From Pollutimonas sp035515055 (GTDB lineage Bacteria; Pseudomonadota; Gammaproteobacteria; Burkholderiales; Burkholderiaceae_B): 64,000 nt of DNA. The notes beneath the pieces are model-generated. The model was given only the letters and a program-made list of their open reading frames with translations, searched no databases and had not been told where the DNA came from. This document shows, in pieces, positions 54,194-62,978 of this stretch (position 1 is its first letter; each line of letters begins with the position of its first letter). The position numbers and the translations under genes were made by a program. The stretch lies in the NCBI GenBank assembly GCA_035515055.1, contig DATJBV010000037.1, forward strand, positions 1 to 64,000. Direction: 5' to 3'.

Positions 54194-55819
54194 ATGAAAC
54201 CATTCAATTGGGTCAACCCTTACCGCAGCGAACGAATTCCACTATTCGCGCGTAACGTGGTGTCCACGTCCCATCCTCTTGCCGCGCAGGCCGGCTTGCG
54301 CATGTTGTTGAAAGGCGGGAACGCCGTCGATGCCGCTATTGCGGCGGCGGCCACCATTGTTCTGGTCGAACCTGTTTCCTGCGGCATGGGCGGCGACTGT
54401 TTTGCCATCTTGTGGGATGGCAAGGAGTTGCACGGCCTGAATTCATCCGGGGTAGCACCCGCCGCCTGGAATGTTGAATACTTCAAGCGCAAATACGGCA
54501 CGACCGATAAGGGCCTGGCCAACAGGCCGCTGCGCGGCTGGGACACGGTCACTGTGCCCGGCGTGGTCGCTGGTTGGGCCGCGCTGCACGAGCGCCACGG
54601 CAAATTGCCTTTCGAATCCTTGTTCGAGCCCGCCATAGAGATCGCGGAACGCGGCTTCGTGGTGCCCCCCGTCGTGCATCGCAAATGGGTTGCCGCAGCG
54701 GCTGAACTCAAGGACCAGCCTGGCTTCGCCCAAGCCTTCATGCCAGAAGGCCGCGCGCCCCATATCGGCGAATTGTTCTCCTTGCCCGACGCCGCGCGCA
54801 CGCTGCGCCTGATTGCGCAGAGCAAAGGCCGCGACTTCTACGAAGGTGAACTTGCCGACAAGATAGTGGCATTCAGCAAAGCCTGCGGCGCCGCCATGAC
54901 ACACGAGGATTTGCGCGGTTACAAGCCAGAATGGGTCCAACCCATATCGAAGGATTATCGCGGCTATTCGCTTCACGAAATACCGCCCAACGGGCAGGGC
55001 ATTGCCGCATTGATGGCCCTGGGTATCCTGCAGAATTTCGATGTGGCGGACCTGCCCGTCGACTCGCTCGAATCTCAGCACCTGCAGATCGAAGCCATGA
55101 AATTGGCGTTTGCCGATTTGTACCGCTATACATCTGACCCGCGCACAATGGAGGTCACTCCCGAGCAGATGCTCGACGACGCCTATCTGGCCAGTCGCGC
55201 GAAACTCATCGACCGCGACCGGGCCACGGCTTTTGGGCCGGGCCGGCCGGCGTCGGGCGGCACAATCTACCTGACCGCGGCCGACGAAAGCGGCATGATG
55301 GTCTCGTTCATTCAGTCCAATTACATGGGTTTCGGCTCGGGCGTTGTCGTGCCGGGTACGGGAATCAGCCTGCAAAACCGCGGTTATGGGTTCTCCATGG
55401 ATCCGGTGTCGCCCAATGTGGTCGACGGCGGCAAACGCCCATTCCACACGATCATTCCAGGCTTCCTCATGCGCGACGGCGTGCCCGTCATGAGCTTTGG
55501 CGTCATGGGCGGCGACATGCAGCCACAAGGGCATTTGCAAACTATCGTCCGCATGCTCGACTACGACCAGCAGCCACAGGCGGCATGCTGCGCACCGCGC
55601 TGGAAGCTGAACCGCGATTTCACCCTGGACCTGGAAGGCGGCATTCCACCTGACGTCGTGCAAGGCCTCATGGACAAGGGCCATGAACTCAAGGCCGTAA
55701 ACGATCCGTACATGGATTTCGGCGCGGGGCAGTTTATTTGCCGCTTGTCCGACGACCCAGCTCGCGGCTATGTGGCCGCCAGCGATAGCCGCCGCGATGG
55801 TCAGGCTGTCGGATTCTGA
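54194..55819 (+). CDS. Gamma-glutamyltransferase family protein
   Basis: 541 residues, AGGAG before ATG. The fold is that of the Ntn-hydrolase gamma-glutamyltranspeptidases: MLLKGGNAVDAAIAAAATI, SCGMGGDCFAILWDG, GWDTVTVPGVVAGWAALHERHGKLPFESLFEPAI. The autoprocessing Thr is expected in SGGTIYLTAAD, followed by SFIQSNYMGFGSGVVVPGTGISLQNRG. There is no signal peptide, so unlike E. coli GGT it should be cytoplasmic (YwrD-like). Such members may act on glutathione conjugates or cephalosporin side chains; the substrate here is unknown. Confidence 0.88.
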   Translation: MKPFNWVNPYRSERIPLFARNVVSTSHPLAAQAGLRMLLKGGNAVDAAIAAAATIVLVEPVSCGMGGDCFAILWDGKELHGLNSSGVAPAAWNVEYFKRKYGTTDKGLANRPLRGWDTVTVPGVVAGWAALHERHGKLPFESLFEPAIEIAERGFVVPPVVHRKWVAAAAELKDQPGFAQAFMPEGRAPHIGELFSLPDAARTLRLIAQSKGRDFYEGELADKIVAFSKACGAAMTHEDLRGYKPEWVQPISKDYRGYSLHEIPPNGQGIAALMALGILQNFDVADLPVDSLESQHLQIEAMKLAFADLYRYTSDPRTMEVTPEQMLDDAYLASRAKLIDRDRATAFGPGRPASGGTIYLTAADESGMMVSFIQSNYMGFGSGVVVPGTGISLQNRGYGFSMDPVSPNVVDGGKRPFHTIIPGFLMRDGVPVMSFGVMGGDMQPQGHLQTIVRMLDYDQQPQAACCAPRWKLNRDFTLDLEGGIPPDVVQGLMDKGHELKAVNDPYMDFGAGQFICRLSDDPARGYVAASDSRRDGQAVGF

Positions 55820-55840
55820 CGCAAGCAAAAGGGCATTGGT

Positions 55841-56398
55841 ATGGCATTACGCGCCACGATTTTCAAGCTGGAACTGCACGTGGCCGATATGGTGCGGGGT
55901 TACTACGGCAGCCATGCGATGACAGTGGCGCGTCATCCTTCCGAAACCGAAGAACGCATGATGTTGCGGGTGCTGGCATTCGCCTTGTATGCCAGCGAAG
56001 GCTTGGCGCTCACGCGCGGCCTTAGCACCACAGACGAACCATCCTTGTGGGAAAAAGACCTTACAGGAACCATACTCACCTGGGTGGAGCTGGGCCACCC
56101 CGACGAGCGGCGGCTGCTTCAGGCCAGCGGCAAATCGGGCCAGGTCGTGGTGCTGTGCTACGGTGGCAACGCCAGCCAGGTATGGTGGCAAGGCGTTCGG
56201 GCGGCGATGGGCCGGGTCGATAACCTCACGGTGTTATCGGTTGCCCCCAGCCAGTTGCAGGCGCTGGCCAAATTGGCTCAGCGTAATATGACGCTGCATG
56301 TCACTATCGAAGAAGGCACAGCGCTGGTATCATCCGCGGCCGACAGCGTATCCATGGACATCACCGTGCTGCGCGAACCGGGGTTGAATCACGCCTAG
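55841..56398 (+). CDS. yaeQ: YaeQ-family protein
   Basis: 185 residues, the family length. It opens MALRATIFKLELHVADM and has ARHPSETEERMMLRVLAFALYA, ALTRGLSTTDEPSLWEKD, WVELGHPDERRLLQAS and MTLHVTIEEGTALVS. YaeQ has a PD-(D/E)xK nuclease-like fold and an acidic cluster, but its activity is unproven. It converges on ubiC with a five-base gap. Confidence 0.93.
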   Translation: MALRATIFKLELHVADMVRGYYGSHAMTVARHPSETEERMMLRVLAFALYASEGLALTRGLSTTDEPSLWEKDLTGTILTWVELGHPDERRLLQASGKSGQVVVLCYGGNASQVWWQGVRAAMGRVDNLTVLSVAPSQLQALAKLAQRNMTLHVTIEEGTALVSSAADSVSMDITVLREPGLNHA

Positions 56399-56403
56399 CC
56401 TCC

Positions 56404-57012
56404 CTACATTCTTGGCTGCTGGTACGCGGCCCTGGCGGCCAGCTGCCAAAAGTCAGGAAGAAAGCACTCTGCAACCAATAGTGGCTGGCCCAGACGCCAA
56501 AACACCGAACACCGCGCCAGCATTTTGCCGGCGGGCGGGCACGCCGTCCCGAAATGATGGCGCGCCGAGCGGTACAAGGGCTGCTGATCGGTCAGGCGGC
56601 AAGCGAAAAATCGTGATCGCGTAATTTGTGCGTCGTGATACAGCATGTCGGCCAGAGGACGGGTCTGTAGGCGCCGCATACCCTGCCACAGCGCGTGGGA
56701 GGCCGGCAGTGGCGTGAAACTACGGGCGAACACGCTGTCAGTGCCGTTGATTGCCATTACTATTTCGCGCGACCAGATGGGCGTGCGGGCAGTACGTTGC
56801 AACATCCAGGATTCGCTGCGTTGCAGGCCTTCGGATCGTTCGCGTATGACGCGCAGCTTGAGGTCGCCAATAGTGCGCAGGCCTGCAGTAAGAGCCCCGG
56901 GCCGAAATAGCCAATGTTTTTGCTGAGGGCTCAACGAGGGGTAGGGCGCCGTCAGCCAGGCGCTATTGTCAGGTGGGAAAATTTCCATAAACCATATTAT
57001 CGCCAAAGTCAT
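56404..57012 (-). CDS. ubiC: Chorismate lyase UbiC
   Basis: 202 residues from ATG 57012, chosen because GAGCGG lies eight bases upstream; an internal ATG at 56988 (MEIFPPDNSAWL) is the alternative. Key residues of the lyase are present: Arg in RVIRERSEGLQ and the C-terminal Glu in AECFLPDFW. UbiC splits pyruvate from chorismate to give 4-hydroxybenzoate for ubiquinone. Its upstream sequence runs straight into the right end of a decayed IS605-type element, so promoter and ribosome site may be element-derived. Confidence 0.85.
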   Translation of the reverse strand: MTLAIIWFMEIFPPDNSAWLTAPYPSLSPQQKHWLFRPGALTAGLRTIGDLKLRVIRERSEGLQRSESWMLQRTARTPIWSREIVMAINGTDSVFARSFTPLPASHALWQGMRRLQTRPLADMLYHDAQITRSRFFACRLTDQQPLYRSARHHFGTACPPAGKMLARCSVFWRLGQPLLVAECFLPDFWQLAARAAYQQPRM

Positions 57013-57641
57013 AAAATACCGCTCTTGACGTCCTCTCCGACTTAAAAATAGGAAATTCCCACAGTTGGCGCTCGACGTCCCGAGCGGAGAATGTTCAATG
57101 CGGCATTTACATCACGATCATGCATAGCCTCGCACACGCTGCACTTCCATGTTCTTATTCCAAGACAGGACGACCGGGCCGCGTCATTGACGCTTTTTGC
57201 CAGCCGGGTTGCAGGCGCCTTGGCGTTGACGTTGCCAACGGCGATATAATCGAAGCCAGTAACGAGTATCTTTTGGCCAGTCGAGAACGCGACGAAGGCA
57301 TCAAGCCCCAAGGCTATCCCTACGCCGGACTGCATGGCGCGCGTCGGTTCGCGCGACTTGGCGCATTGCTCGCACGCCGCATTGACTGTGTCCGAGTGGA
57401 TGCCAAGCATTTTGCCGCTGCCCGCGGTCTATCCATTCAGGTCAAACCCCGTGGGCCATTTCTTGTTCCGTTTCAAGGCGTGCTTCGGGGCGTTGTTACA
57501 GAAATTCCACCCATAATTCACCGCCCGCGCCTGCGGGTTAAGCAGGGCGTTCAAGGAGGGCTGCACGCGGTAATGGTAAGCCTTCGTGCTCATCGCTGTG
57601 TGGGCTTGGGAGGAATAACTAATCGTTTTCATTATTGCCAT
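57013..57641 (-). mobile_element. Decayed IS200/IS605-family element, right end against ubiC
   Basis: A TnpB remnant is followed, reading leftward, by GAGAGGACGTCAAGAGCGG (complement of about 57018-57036), which resembles the right end and GTCAA-type cleavage site of IS605-family elements and their omega-RNA 3' end. No TnpA (Y1 transposase) is present and the left end was not identified, so the left limit given is simply the end of the TnpB frame. Confidence 0.5.
57042..57641 (-). pseudogene. tnpB: Degraded TnpB (IS605 OrfB) with internal deletions and an in-frame stop
   Basis: One frame runs from about 57593 (MSTKAYHYRVQP) to a TAA at 57042, broken by a TAG at 57429-57431. The N-terminal helix-rich part (AVNYGWNFCNNAPKHALKR, FDLNG) is followed after the stop by KMLGIHSDTVNAACEQCAKSR. 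A deletion then joins this to the RuvC-I stretch ALGLDAFVAFSTGQ, where the catalytic Asp (GxD) reads Ala. The RuvC-II part FDYIAVGNVNAKAPATRLAKS lacks the zone holding the catalytic Glu. The zinc finger keeps one knuckle, CSVC, and HDRDVNAALNIL with the last Asp. About 184 codons remain of nearly 400. It cannot be an active RNA-guided nuclease. Confidence 0.8.
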
Positions 57642-57725
57642 TATGCCTGTTTATTTACACAGTGCGAGCTCTTGCTTGCGCCCCTTTCCTCCACGGCCTG
57701 AGCGCCGCGGTTCACTGAGCAACTG

Positions 57726-58460
57726 ATGGAAAAAATACGTATTTCAAAACTAATGGCCGAACGCGGCTTGTGTTCGCGCCGTGAGGCCGATGCCTACATC
57801 GAACGAGGCTGGGTGCGCGTCGACGGCGTCATCGTTTCTGAGCTGGGCACCAAGGCTTTTCCGGACCAGAAAATCACGTTGGAAAAGCAAGCGCAGCGTC
57901 GCCAGACGGCCCGTGTGACCATTCTGCTCAACAAGCCGGTCGGCTATGTCTCCGGTCAAGCCGAACAAGGGTATCGGCCTGCCGTATCGCTGATTTCGGC
58001 CGCAACACGCTACAAGGCCGATAAATCGCCTCTGCGCTTCGAGGCCACGCATCTTCGCGGGCTTGCGCCCGCAGGGCGCCTGGACATCGATTCTCAAGGT
58101 TTGCTGGTTCTGACCCAGGACGGCCGTATTGCGCGGCAGCTCATCAACGACGATTCCGAAATCGAAAAAGAGTACTTGGTTCGGGTCCAGGGCAAGCTGG
58201 GGGCCAACGGCATGAAGCTGCTGCATCACGGCTTGACGCTGGACGGCCAGCAGCTTTTACCCGCACGCGTCGAATGGCAAAACGAGGACCAGCTGCGCTT
58301 TATTCTGCAAGAAGGCAAGAAGCGGCAGATTCGCCGCATGTGCGAGCAGGTCGGGCTAAAGGTCGTGGGCCTGAAGCGTGTTCGCATGGGTCGCATTATG
58401 CTTGGCGATTTGCCGCCCGGACAGTGGCGCTACCTGAAGGACAACGAGCACTTCATGTGA
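57726..58460 (+). CDS. rluF: RluF-type 23S rRNA/tRNA pseudouridine synthase
   Basis: 244 residues. An N-terminal S4 RNA-binding domain (IRISKLMAERGLCSRREADAYIERGWVRVDG) precedes the RsuA/RluB/E/F catalytic domain with Asp120 in GLAPAGRLDIDSQGLLVLTQDG and the late EGKKRQIRRMCEQVGLKVVGLKRVRMG. It isomerises a uridine to pseudouridine, for RluF at 23S position 2604. The exact target within the RsuA subfamily is inferred. It is divergent from the TnpB remnant. Confidence 0.85.
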   Translation: MEKIRISKLMAERGLCSRREADAYIERGWVRVDGVIVSELGTKAFPDQKITLEKQAQRRQTARVTILLNKPVGYVSGQAEQGYRPAVSLISAATRYKADKSPLRFEATHLRGLAPAGRLDIDSQGLLVLTQDGRIARQLINDDSEIEKEYLVRVQGKLGANGMKLLHHGLTLDGQQLLPARVEWQNEDQLRFILQEGKKRQIRRMCEQVGLKVVGLKRVRMGRIMLGDLPPGQWRYLKDNEHFM

Positions 58461-58488
58461 GGCCGGCTGGCGCGGGCAGGGCCGCGGC

Positions 58489-59346
58489 CTAGCGTTCCGG
58501 GTGGCGCGTCAGCGTAAAGCCAGCGCGGTCGTCGAGGCCCAGCTTTTCGCGCAGCCAAGGCAGGCTGCGGGCCAGCTCAGCGTGCAGGGTCCAGGGGGGA
58601 TTAATAACGAACATGCCGCTGCCGTGCAGCCCGAAGCCGTCGCCCGTCGGTTTGCGCACGCTTAGCGTGGCATGCACCCAGGGCGTTTTGAGTCGCTCCA
58701 GGGCCCGCGAAAGCTCTTGCGACTCGCGACGCTGAACCAGGGGATACCAGACCAGGAAGCAGCCCGTTGCAAACCGCTTCAGACCTTCGTTTATGGTCTG
58801 CAGCGTCTTGCGGTAGTCGGTCTTGTCTTCGTACGACGGATCGATGATGACCATGCCGCGGCGAGTCGGTGGCGGCAAATGCGCCTTCACGCCCTCGAAC
58901 CCATCGGATTGATACACCGCGGTCTGGCGCACGACCTGGCGACCCTGGCCGGCAAGATTTTGCTTCAATACATCGACTTCGGACGGGTGCATTTCGAACA
59001 GGCGCAACCGGTCGCGTTCCCGCATGGCCCGTAGAGCCAGCCAAGGGCTGCCCGGGTAAAAGTTGGCCACGCCATCGGGGTTGAAGGACTGAATTTCCTC
59101 CAGGTACCGTTGGATGAGCGTAGGCATGCCTTTGGTCTCGAGAATACGGTCGAGGCCATCGATGAATTCGCCGTTTTGCAGTGCCCACTCGCTGCGCAAG
59201 TCGTAGATGCCTGCTCCCGCGTGCGTGTCGATGACCCAGTATGGTGCATCTTTCTGGTTGAAATAGTCCAGCACATGGACAAAGATGGCATGCTTTAGAA
59301 CATCGGCATGGTTGCCTGCATGGAAAGCGTGTCGGTAACTGAACAA
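58489..59346 (-). CDS. rlmJ: 23S rRNA m6A2030 methyltransferase RlmJ
   Basis: 285 residues from a TTG start at 59346 with AAGGA six bases upstream. It matches E. coli RlmJ at the first residue (YRHAFHAGNHADVLKHA). The SAM pocket is VIDTHAGAGIYDL. The catalytic motif reads DPSYEDKTDY where the E. coli enzyme has DPPYE. It methylates A2030 of 23S rRNA, supported by family similarity. Confidence 0.93.
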   Translation of the reverse strand: MFSYRHAFHAGNHADVLKHAIFVHVLDYFNQKDAPYWVIDTHAGAGIYDLRSEWALQNGEFIDGLDRILETKGMPTLIQRYLEEIQSFNPDGVANFYPGSPWLALRAMRERDRLRLFEMHPSEVDVLKQNLAGQGRQVVRQTAVYQSDGFEGVKAHLPPPTRRGMVIIDPSYEDKTDYRKTLQTINEGLKRFATGCFLVWYPLVQRRESQELSRALERLKTPWVHATLSVRKPTGDGFGLHGSGMFVINPPWTLHAELARSLPWLREKLGLDDRAGFTLTRHPER

Positions 59347-59387
59347 GAAGATTCCTTTGGGAATAAATATGAATAGAAGCGCGCCGG

Positions 59388-60146
59388 TCAGGCCAGCCGC
59401 GACGGGCGGATTGTGTTGATGTTATCAGTCACTATGGCGTTGCACCCATAACGCAACAATTCCTCGGCCCTGGCCAAGTCGTTTACTGTCCAGATGGCCA
59501 GGGTCAACCCGGCGGCGCGGACAGCTTCGACCACGGCCAAGCTTGTGTGCTGGTGGTTAAGATTGACGCCTATGCATCCCAATTGTTTTGCGCGCTCCAG
59601 CGTGCCGGGCGGCATGTCTTTTTCAATGAGTAGAGCGCGCGGCAATTCCGGGGCCTCGCGCCCGGCGGCGTCGAGCGCGACTTCGGAGAACGACGACAGC
59701 AGCGGCGGAACTTCGACATTTGCCCAAAGCCGCCGGGCGAGTCGCGCGACCTGCGTTCCGGTATGCGCGTCGGTGCCCGCGGTGGGCTTGACCTCGATGT
59801 TGCTATGTATGCCTCTGGCAATCGTACAGGCGGCGACGGTATGCAGCGTAGGTATGGGTTCGCCCGCATAGTCCCGTGAGTGCCAGGCGCCGAAGTCCAA
59901 CGTGGCCAGTTCGGCCAACGTTTTTTCCGCCGCCAGGCCGGTGCCGTTCGATGTGCGGTCCACGGTGTCGTCATGCAACAGCACGGCAATCCCGTCCTTC
60001 GTGAGCTTCACGTCGTATTCCATCATGGTGAAGCCATGCCGCGCACCAAGGCGTATGGAAGCCAGTGTGTTTTCGGGTGCGTCGCGGCCTGCGCCGCGAT
60101 GAGCAATGAGCTTGGGCCAGCGCCACGATCCGGACGTATCTTGCAT
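59388..60146 (-). CDS. ugpQ: Glycerophosphodiester phosphodiesterase
   Basis: 252 residues from ATG 60146, with AGGAAG seven bases upstream; an earlier codon at 60170 lacks one. Catalytic motif IAHRGAGRDAPENTLASI, with metal ligands in MEYDVKLTKDGIAVLLHDDTVDRT and EVKP. The barrel ends LAIWTVNDLARAEELLRYGCNAIVTD. No signal peptide, so it is cytoplasmic like UgpQ, cleaving glycerophosphodiesters to glycerol-3-phosphate and alcohol. Confidence 0.92.
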   Translation of the reverse strand: MQDTSGSWRWPKLIAHRGAGRDAPENTLASIRLGARHGFTMMEYDVKLTKDGIAVLLHDDTVDRTSNGTGLAAEKTLAELATLDFGAWHSRDYAGEPIPTLHTVAACTIARGIHSNIEVKPTAGTDAHTGTQVARLARRLWANVEVPPLLSSFSEVALDAAGREAPELPRALLIEKDMPPGTLERAKQLGCIGVNLNHQHTSLAVVEAVRAAGLTLAIWTVNDLARAEELLRYGCNAIVTDNINTIRPSRLA

Positions 60147-60280
60147 GTTGGACTTCCTGTTTGGCAGCAACGAAATAATGCGGAGATTTTATCGCTACTT
60201 GACAAACACCCCGCTGATTTCAACATGTGTGGTGGTAAACTGAATCAATATCCGCGTTTATTTGCGCATTCCGTAATCTT

Positions 60281-60302
60281 GGCGATCTAGGTCGCCTTTT
60301 TT
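60281..60302 (+). terminator. Possible Rho-independent terminator upstream of ppiD
   Basis: GGCGA-TCTAGG-TCGCC followed by TTTTTT. The stem is only five base pairs and no rightward gene lies just upstream, so it may instead be an attenuator in the ppiD leader. A TTGACA (60199-60204) before it would fit a leader starting near 60235, but no good -10 is seen. Confidence 0.4.
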
Positions 60303-60352
60303 GATGTAACCGTCGTGCATGGCCAAAGGCCGTGCGGGTCAGTGGGTGACTA

Positions 60353-62314
60353 ATGTTCGATTTTATACGCACGCATCAACGCATGATGCAATTGGTGTTG
60401 CTGCTGCTGATACTTCCGTCGTTCGCCCTGATCGGCGTAAGCGGGTATACCAATTACGTCTCTGGCGACGAAGACCTCGTCAAGGTGGGCGGTTCCGCCA
60501 TCACCCTGAAGCAGTTCGACGATGCGCGCCGCAACCAGTTGGAACGCCTGCAGCAAAACAGCCAGGGCGGCTTCGATCCGTCTGTACTCGACAACCCAGC
60601 GGCCCGGGGCGCACTGCTCGAATCCCTGGTCGACCGGCGCGTGCTCGTCACAACGGCAACCGAAGAACGCCTTAGCGTCTCAGATGTCGCGTTGCGTCAG
60701 GCCATCGCCTCCATGCCTCAGCTGCAGGTGGACGGCAAGTTTTCCCCCGAGCGCTATAACCAAGTGCTCGCCCAGGCTGGCCTGACCACCCGCGATTTCG
60801 AGCAAGGCCAGCGCGCCGAGCTTTCGCTGGACCGCGTACTGGCTCCGGTAGGGCTTACGGCAAGCGTGCCCCCAACGGTCAGCGAACGTCTTGAAGCTGT
60901 CTTGACCGAAGAACGAACGGTACGCTTGCTGGCGTTCGCGGCCACCGACTATCAAAATGATGTGGGCATTACAGACGACGACATCAAGGCATGGTACGAG
61001 CAAAACAAGCAACGCCTTGAATTGCCTGAACAGGTTAGTACCCAGTACCTGCTGCTCAACGAGGCGGCGGCCATGGAGAACCTGCCTGAACCCAAGCCCG
61101 AAGATTTGCAAGCCTATTACGAGCAGAACAAGGCGCGCTACGTGCAGCCCGCCCGCATCAACGTCAGCCATATACAGATCAACGTGCCCGCCGGCGCAAG
61201 CGACGAACAGCGCGCCGCGGCGAAAGCCAAGGCCGACGAAATCGCCAACAAGGCGCAGGCCGCCGGCGCGGACTTTGCGGCCCTTGCAAAGGCGGAATCG
61301 CAGGATGCCGGTACTGCCAAAGATGGCGGCAAGTTAGGCTGGATCACGCAAGGCAGTTGGCCGGCGGCGCTCGAGGCCGCGGTGTTCGCCCTCGACCAGG
61401 GCGGCGTCTCCGGCGTTGTGCAAGGACCAGGCGGTTACCACATCTTTCACGCAAACGAAGTGCAGTCCCAAAAGGGCCAGTCGTTCGACGAAGCCAAACC
61501 CAAGATCGAAGTGGAAGTTCGCCGTCAATTGGGTGCCGAACGCTTTGCCGACATGGCCACCCGTCTTACCAGCCTGGTGTACGACAACCCCACCTCGCTG
61601 CAGCCTGCGGCCGACGCTCTGGGAATCAAGATCAGGTCCGCGGCCGGTATTGCGCGCGACAGGCTCTTGTCGTCCGATGAAGTCGGCGCAAACGCGGCGT
61701 CGGCAAGCGAAGACGCCGCGGTACTGGACGATATCCGCGTTCGCCGCGCATTGTTTACGCAGCAAGCGCTCGTCGAAAAGCAAAACTCGGGTGTCATCGA
61801 GATCTCGCCCGACACCATGGTTGCTGTCCGTGTCGAAAACATTACCCCCGCGCATGTTCCCCCACTGGAAAAGCTCAGCGCCTACATCAAAGAACAGCTC
61901 ACGGCCGAACGGGCCAGGGCGGCGGCTGAAAAAGCCGGGCAGGAAGCGCTGGCGGCCTTCCGCGAATCCAAAGACACGGCAAACGTTCCCGAGAAGTTCG
62001 GTACGCCACTGGAAATCACTCGCATTAGTCCGCAAGGCCTCGATAAACTAGTATTGGACGCGGCCTTTTCCGCGCCCGCCAAATCGCTGCCGGCATATGC
62101 GGGCGTAACCGGCCCGCAGGGCTTTGTTGTGGTGCGCGTGGAAAGCGCCCGTCCTGGCAACCCCAACGAGCCGCTGCTAGCCGGCTTGTCGACCGAGCTT
62201 ACCCAAGCCTGGGGACGTGCCGAAGAACAAGCCGTGCTGAACGCGCTGCGAGAACAGGCCAAAGTCACGATGCTGCCCGAGTCAGAGAAAGTGCTGGCCG
62301 GCGACACCGATTGA
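60353..62314 (+). CDS. ppiD: Membrane-anchored peptidyl-prolyl isomerase PpiD
   Basis: 653 residues. One N-terminal membrane anchor (MMQLVLLLLILPSFALIGVSG), then a SurA_N-like helical domain containing DLVKVGGSAITLKQFDDARRNQ, a parvulin domain about 262-366 (VSHIQINVPAGAS...KDGGKLGWITQGSWPAALEAAVFAL...GPGGYHIFHANEV) and a second degenerate parvulin-like region. It faces the periplasm and assists folding of secreted and outer-membrane proteins near SecYEG. No lon or hupB gene lies immediately upstream, where they stand in many proteobacteria. Confidence 0.92.
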   Translation: MFDFIRTHQRMMQLVLLLLILPSFALIGVSGYTNYVSGDEDLVKVGGSAITLKQFDDARRNQLERLQQNSQGGFDPSVLDNPAARGALLESLVDRRVLVTTATEERLSVSDVALRQAIASMPQLQVDGKFSPERYNQVLAQAGLTTRDFEQGQRAELSLDRVLAPVGLTASVPPTVSERLEAVLTEERTVRLLAFAATDYQNDVGITDDDIKAWYEQNKQRLELPEQVSTQYLLLNEAAAMENLPEPKPEDLQAYYEQNKARYVQPARINVSHIQINVPAGASDEQRAAAKAKADEIANKAQAAGADFAALAKAESQDAGTAKDGGKLGWITQGSWPAALEAAVFALDQGGVSGVVQGPGGYHIFHANEVQSQKGQSFDEAKPKIEVEVRRQLGAERFADMATRLTSLVYDNPTSLQPAADALGIKIRSAAGIARDRLLSSDEVGANAASASEDAAVLDDIRVRRALFTQQALVEKQNSGVIEISPDTMVAVRVENITPAHVPPLEKLSAYIKEQLTAERARAAAEKAGQEALAAFRESKDTANVPEKFGTPLEITRISPQGLDKLVLDAAFSAPAKSLPAYAGVTGPQGFVVVRVESARPGNPNEPLLAGLSTELTQAWGRAEEQAVLNALREQAKVTMLPESEKVLAGDTD

Positions 62315-62324
62315 AGGGCCCAAC

Positions 62325-62978
62325 TTAACGTGCCGGCGGCTGGAGCATAGGCTTCAGCTCTCGCCAAACTGTCTCGGCAAGCAAGGGCTGCGCCCGTTCA
62401 TTCGGGTGCATGCCGTCTGGCTGGAACATCGCGTGATCCGTTGCAATGCCCTCGAACAGAAACGGCACAAGTCCAACGTCGTGCTCCCGGGCAATATCGT
62501 TGAACATCTGTTTGAACTGCTCCGCATAGCTGCGTCCGTAGTTGGGCGGAATCTGCATGCCAATCAACAGCACACGCGCACCCGAACCCAGGCTAAGGCT
62601 TGCCATCGTCGAAAGATTCTTCCTGGTCATGTCGAGCGGCAGACCCCGCAACGCATCGTTGCTGCCCAATTCAATGATTACCAGGTCGGGGCGATAGCGG
62701 TCCAATGCGGCCGGCAGGCGGCTCAGCCCGCCGCTGGTCGTGTCGCCGCTAATGCTTGAATTATGAATCTGGTATCCTGCATTCTTGTCCTGCAAGCGTT
62801 GGTCGAGCAAGGCAACCCATCCCGAGTTGCGTTCCAGGCCGTATTCAGCCGACAGACTGTCGCCGATCACCAGTATCTTGGCTGCCCGTGCGGCTTCGGG
62901 CACCGGCGTGGCGACCGCCAGGCCGGGTAATGGCAAACAACATAGGGCAGCAACTACAAGGCGCCTGCGTATCAACAT
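62325..62978 (-). CDS. tesA: Periplasmic GDSL esterase/lysophospholipase TesA
   Basis: 217 residues from ATG 62978. Signal peptide MLIRRRLVVAALCCLPLPGLAVA. GDSL-family blocks: nucleophile Ser in LVIGDSLSAEYGL, the oxyanion Gly/Asn in IELGSNDALRG, and Asp/His in FQPDGMHPNERAQ. It hydrolyses thioesters, lysophospholipids and simple esters in the periplasm. Its start codon shares two bases with the start of the divergent ABC ATPase gene. Confidence 0.93.
   Translation of the reverse strand: MLIRRRLVVAALCCLPLPGLAVATPVPEAARAAKILVIGDSLSAEYGLERNSGWVALLDQRLQDKNAGYQIHNSSISGDTTSGGLSRLPAALDRYRPDLVIIELGSNDALRGLPLDMTRKNLSTMASLSLGSGARVLLIGMQIPPNYGRSYAEQFKQMFNDIAREHDVGLVPFLFEGIATDHAMFQPDGMHPNERAQPLLAETVWRELKPMLQPPAR

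Noticed and set aside
54443..55828. 461-codon leftward open frame opposite the gamma-glutamyltransferase gene
   Set aside because: It is a shadow of the real gene, which has a ribosome site and conserved blocks over its whole length.
57042..57641. Active compact TnpB nuclease
   Set aside because: An in-frame stop, loss of the RuvC Asp and of the region with the catalytic Glu, and half of the zinc finger missing rule out activity.
60303..60352. Short hairpin GCATGGCC-AAA-GGCCGTGC before ppiD as a terminator
   Set aside because: No T-run follows and the gene starts about 30 bases later; there is nothing to show a regulatory role.
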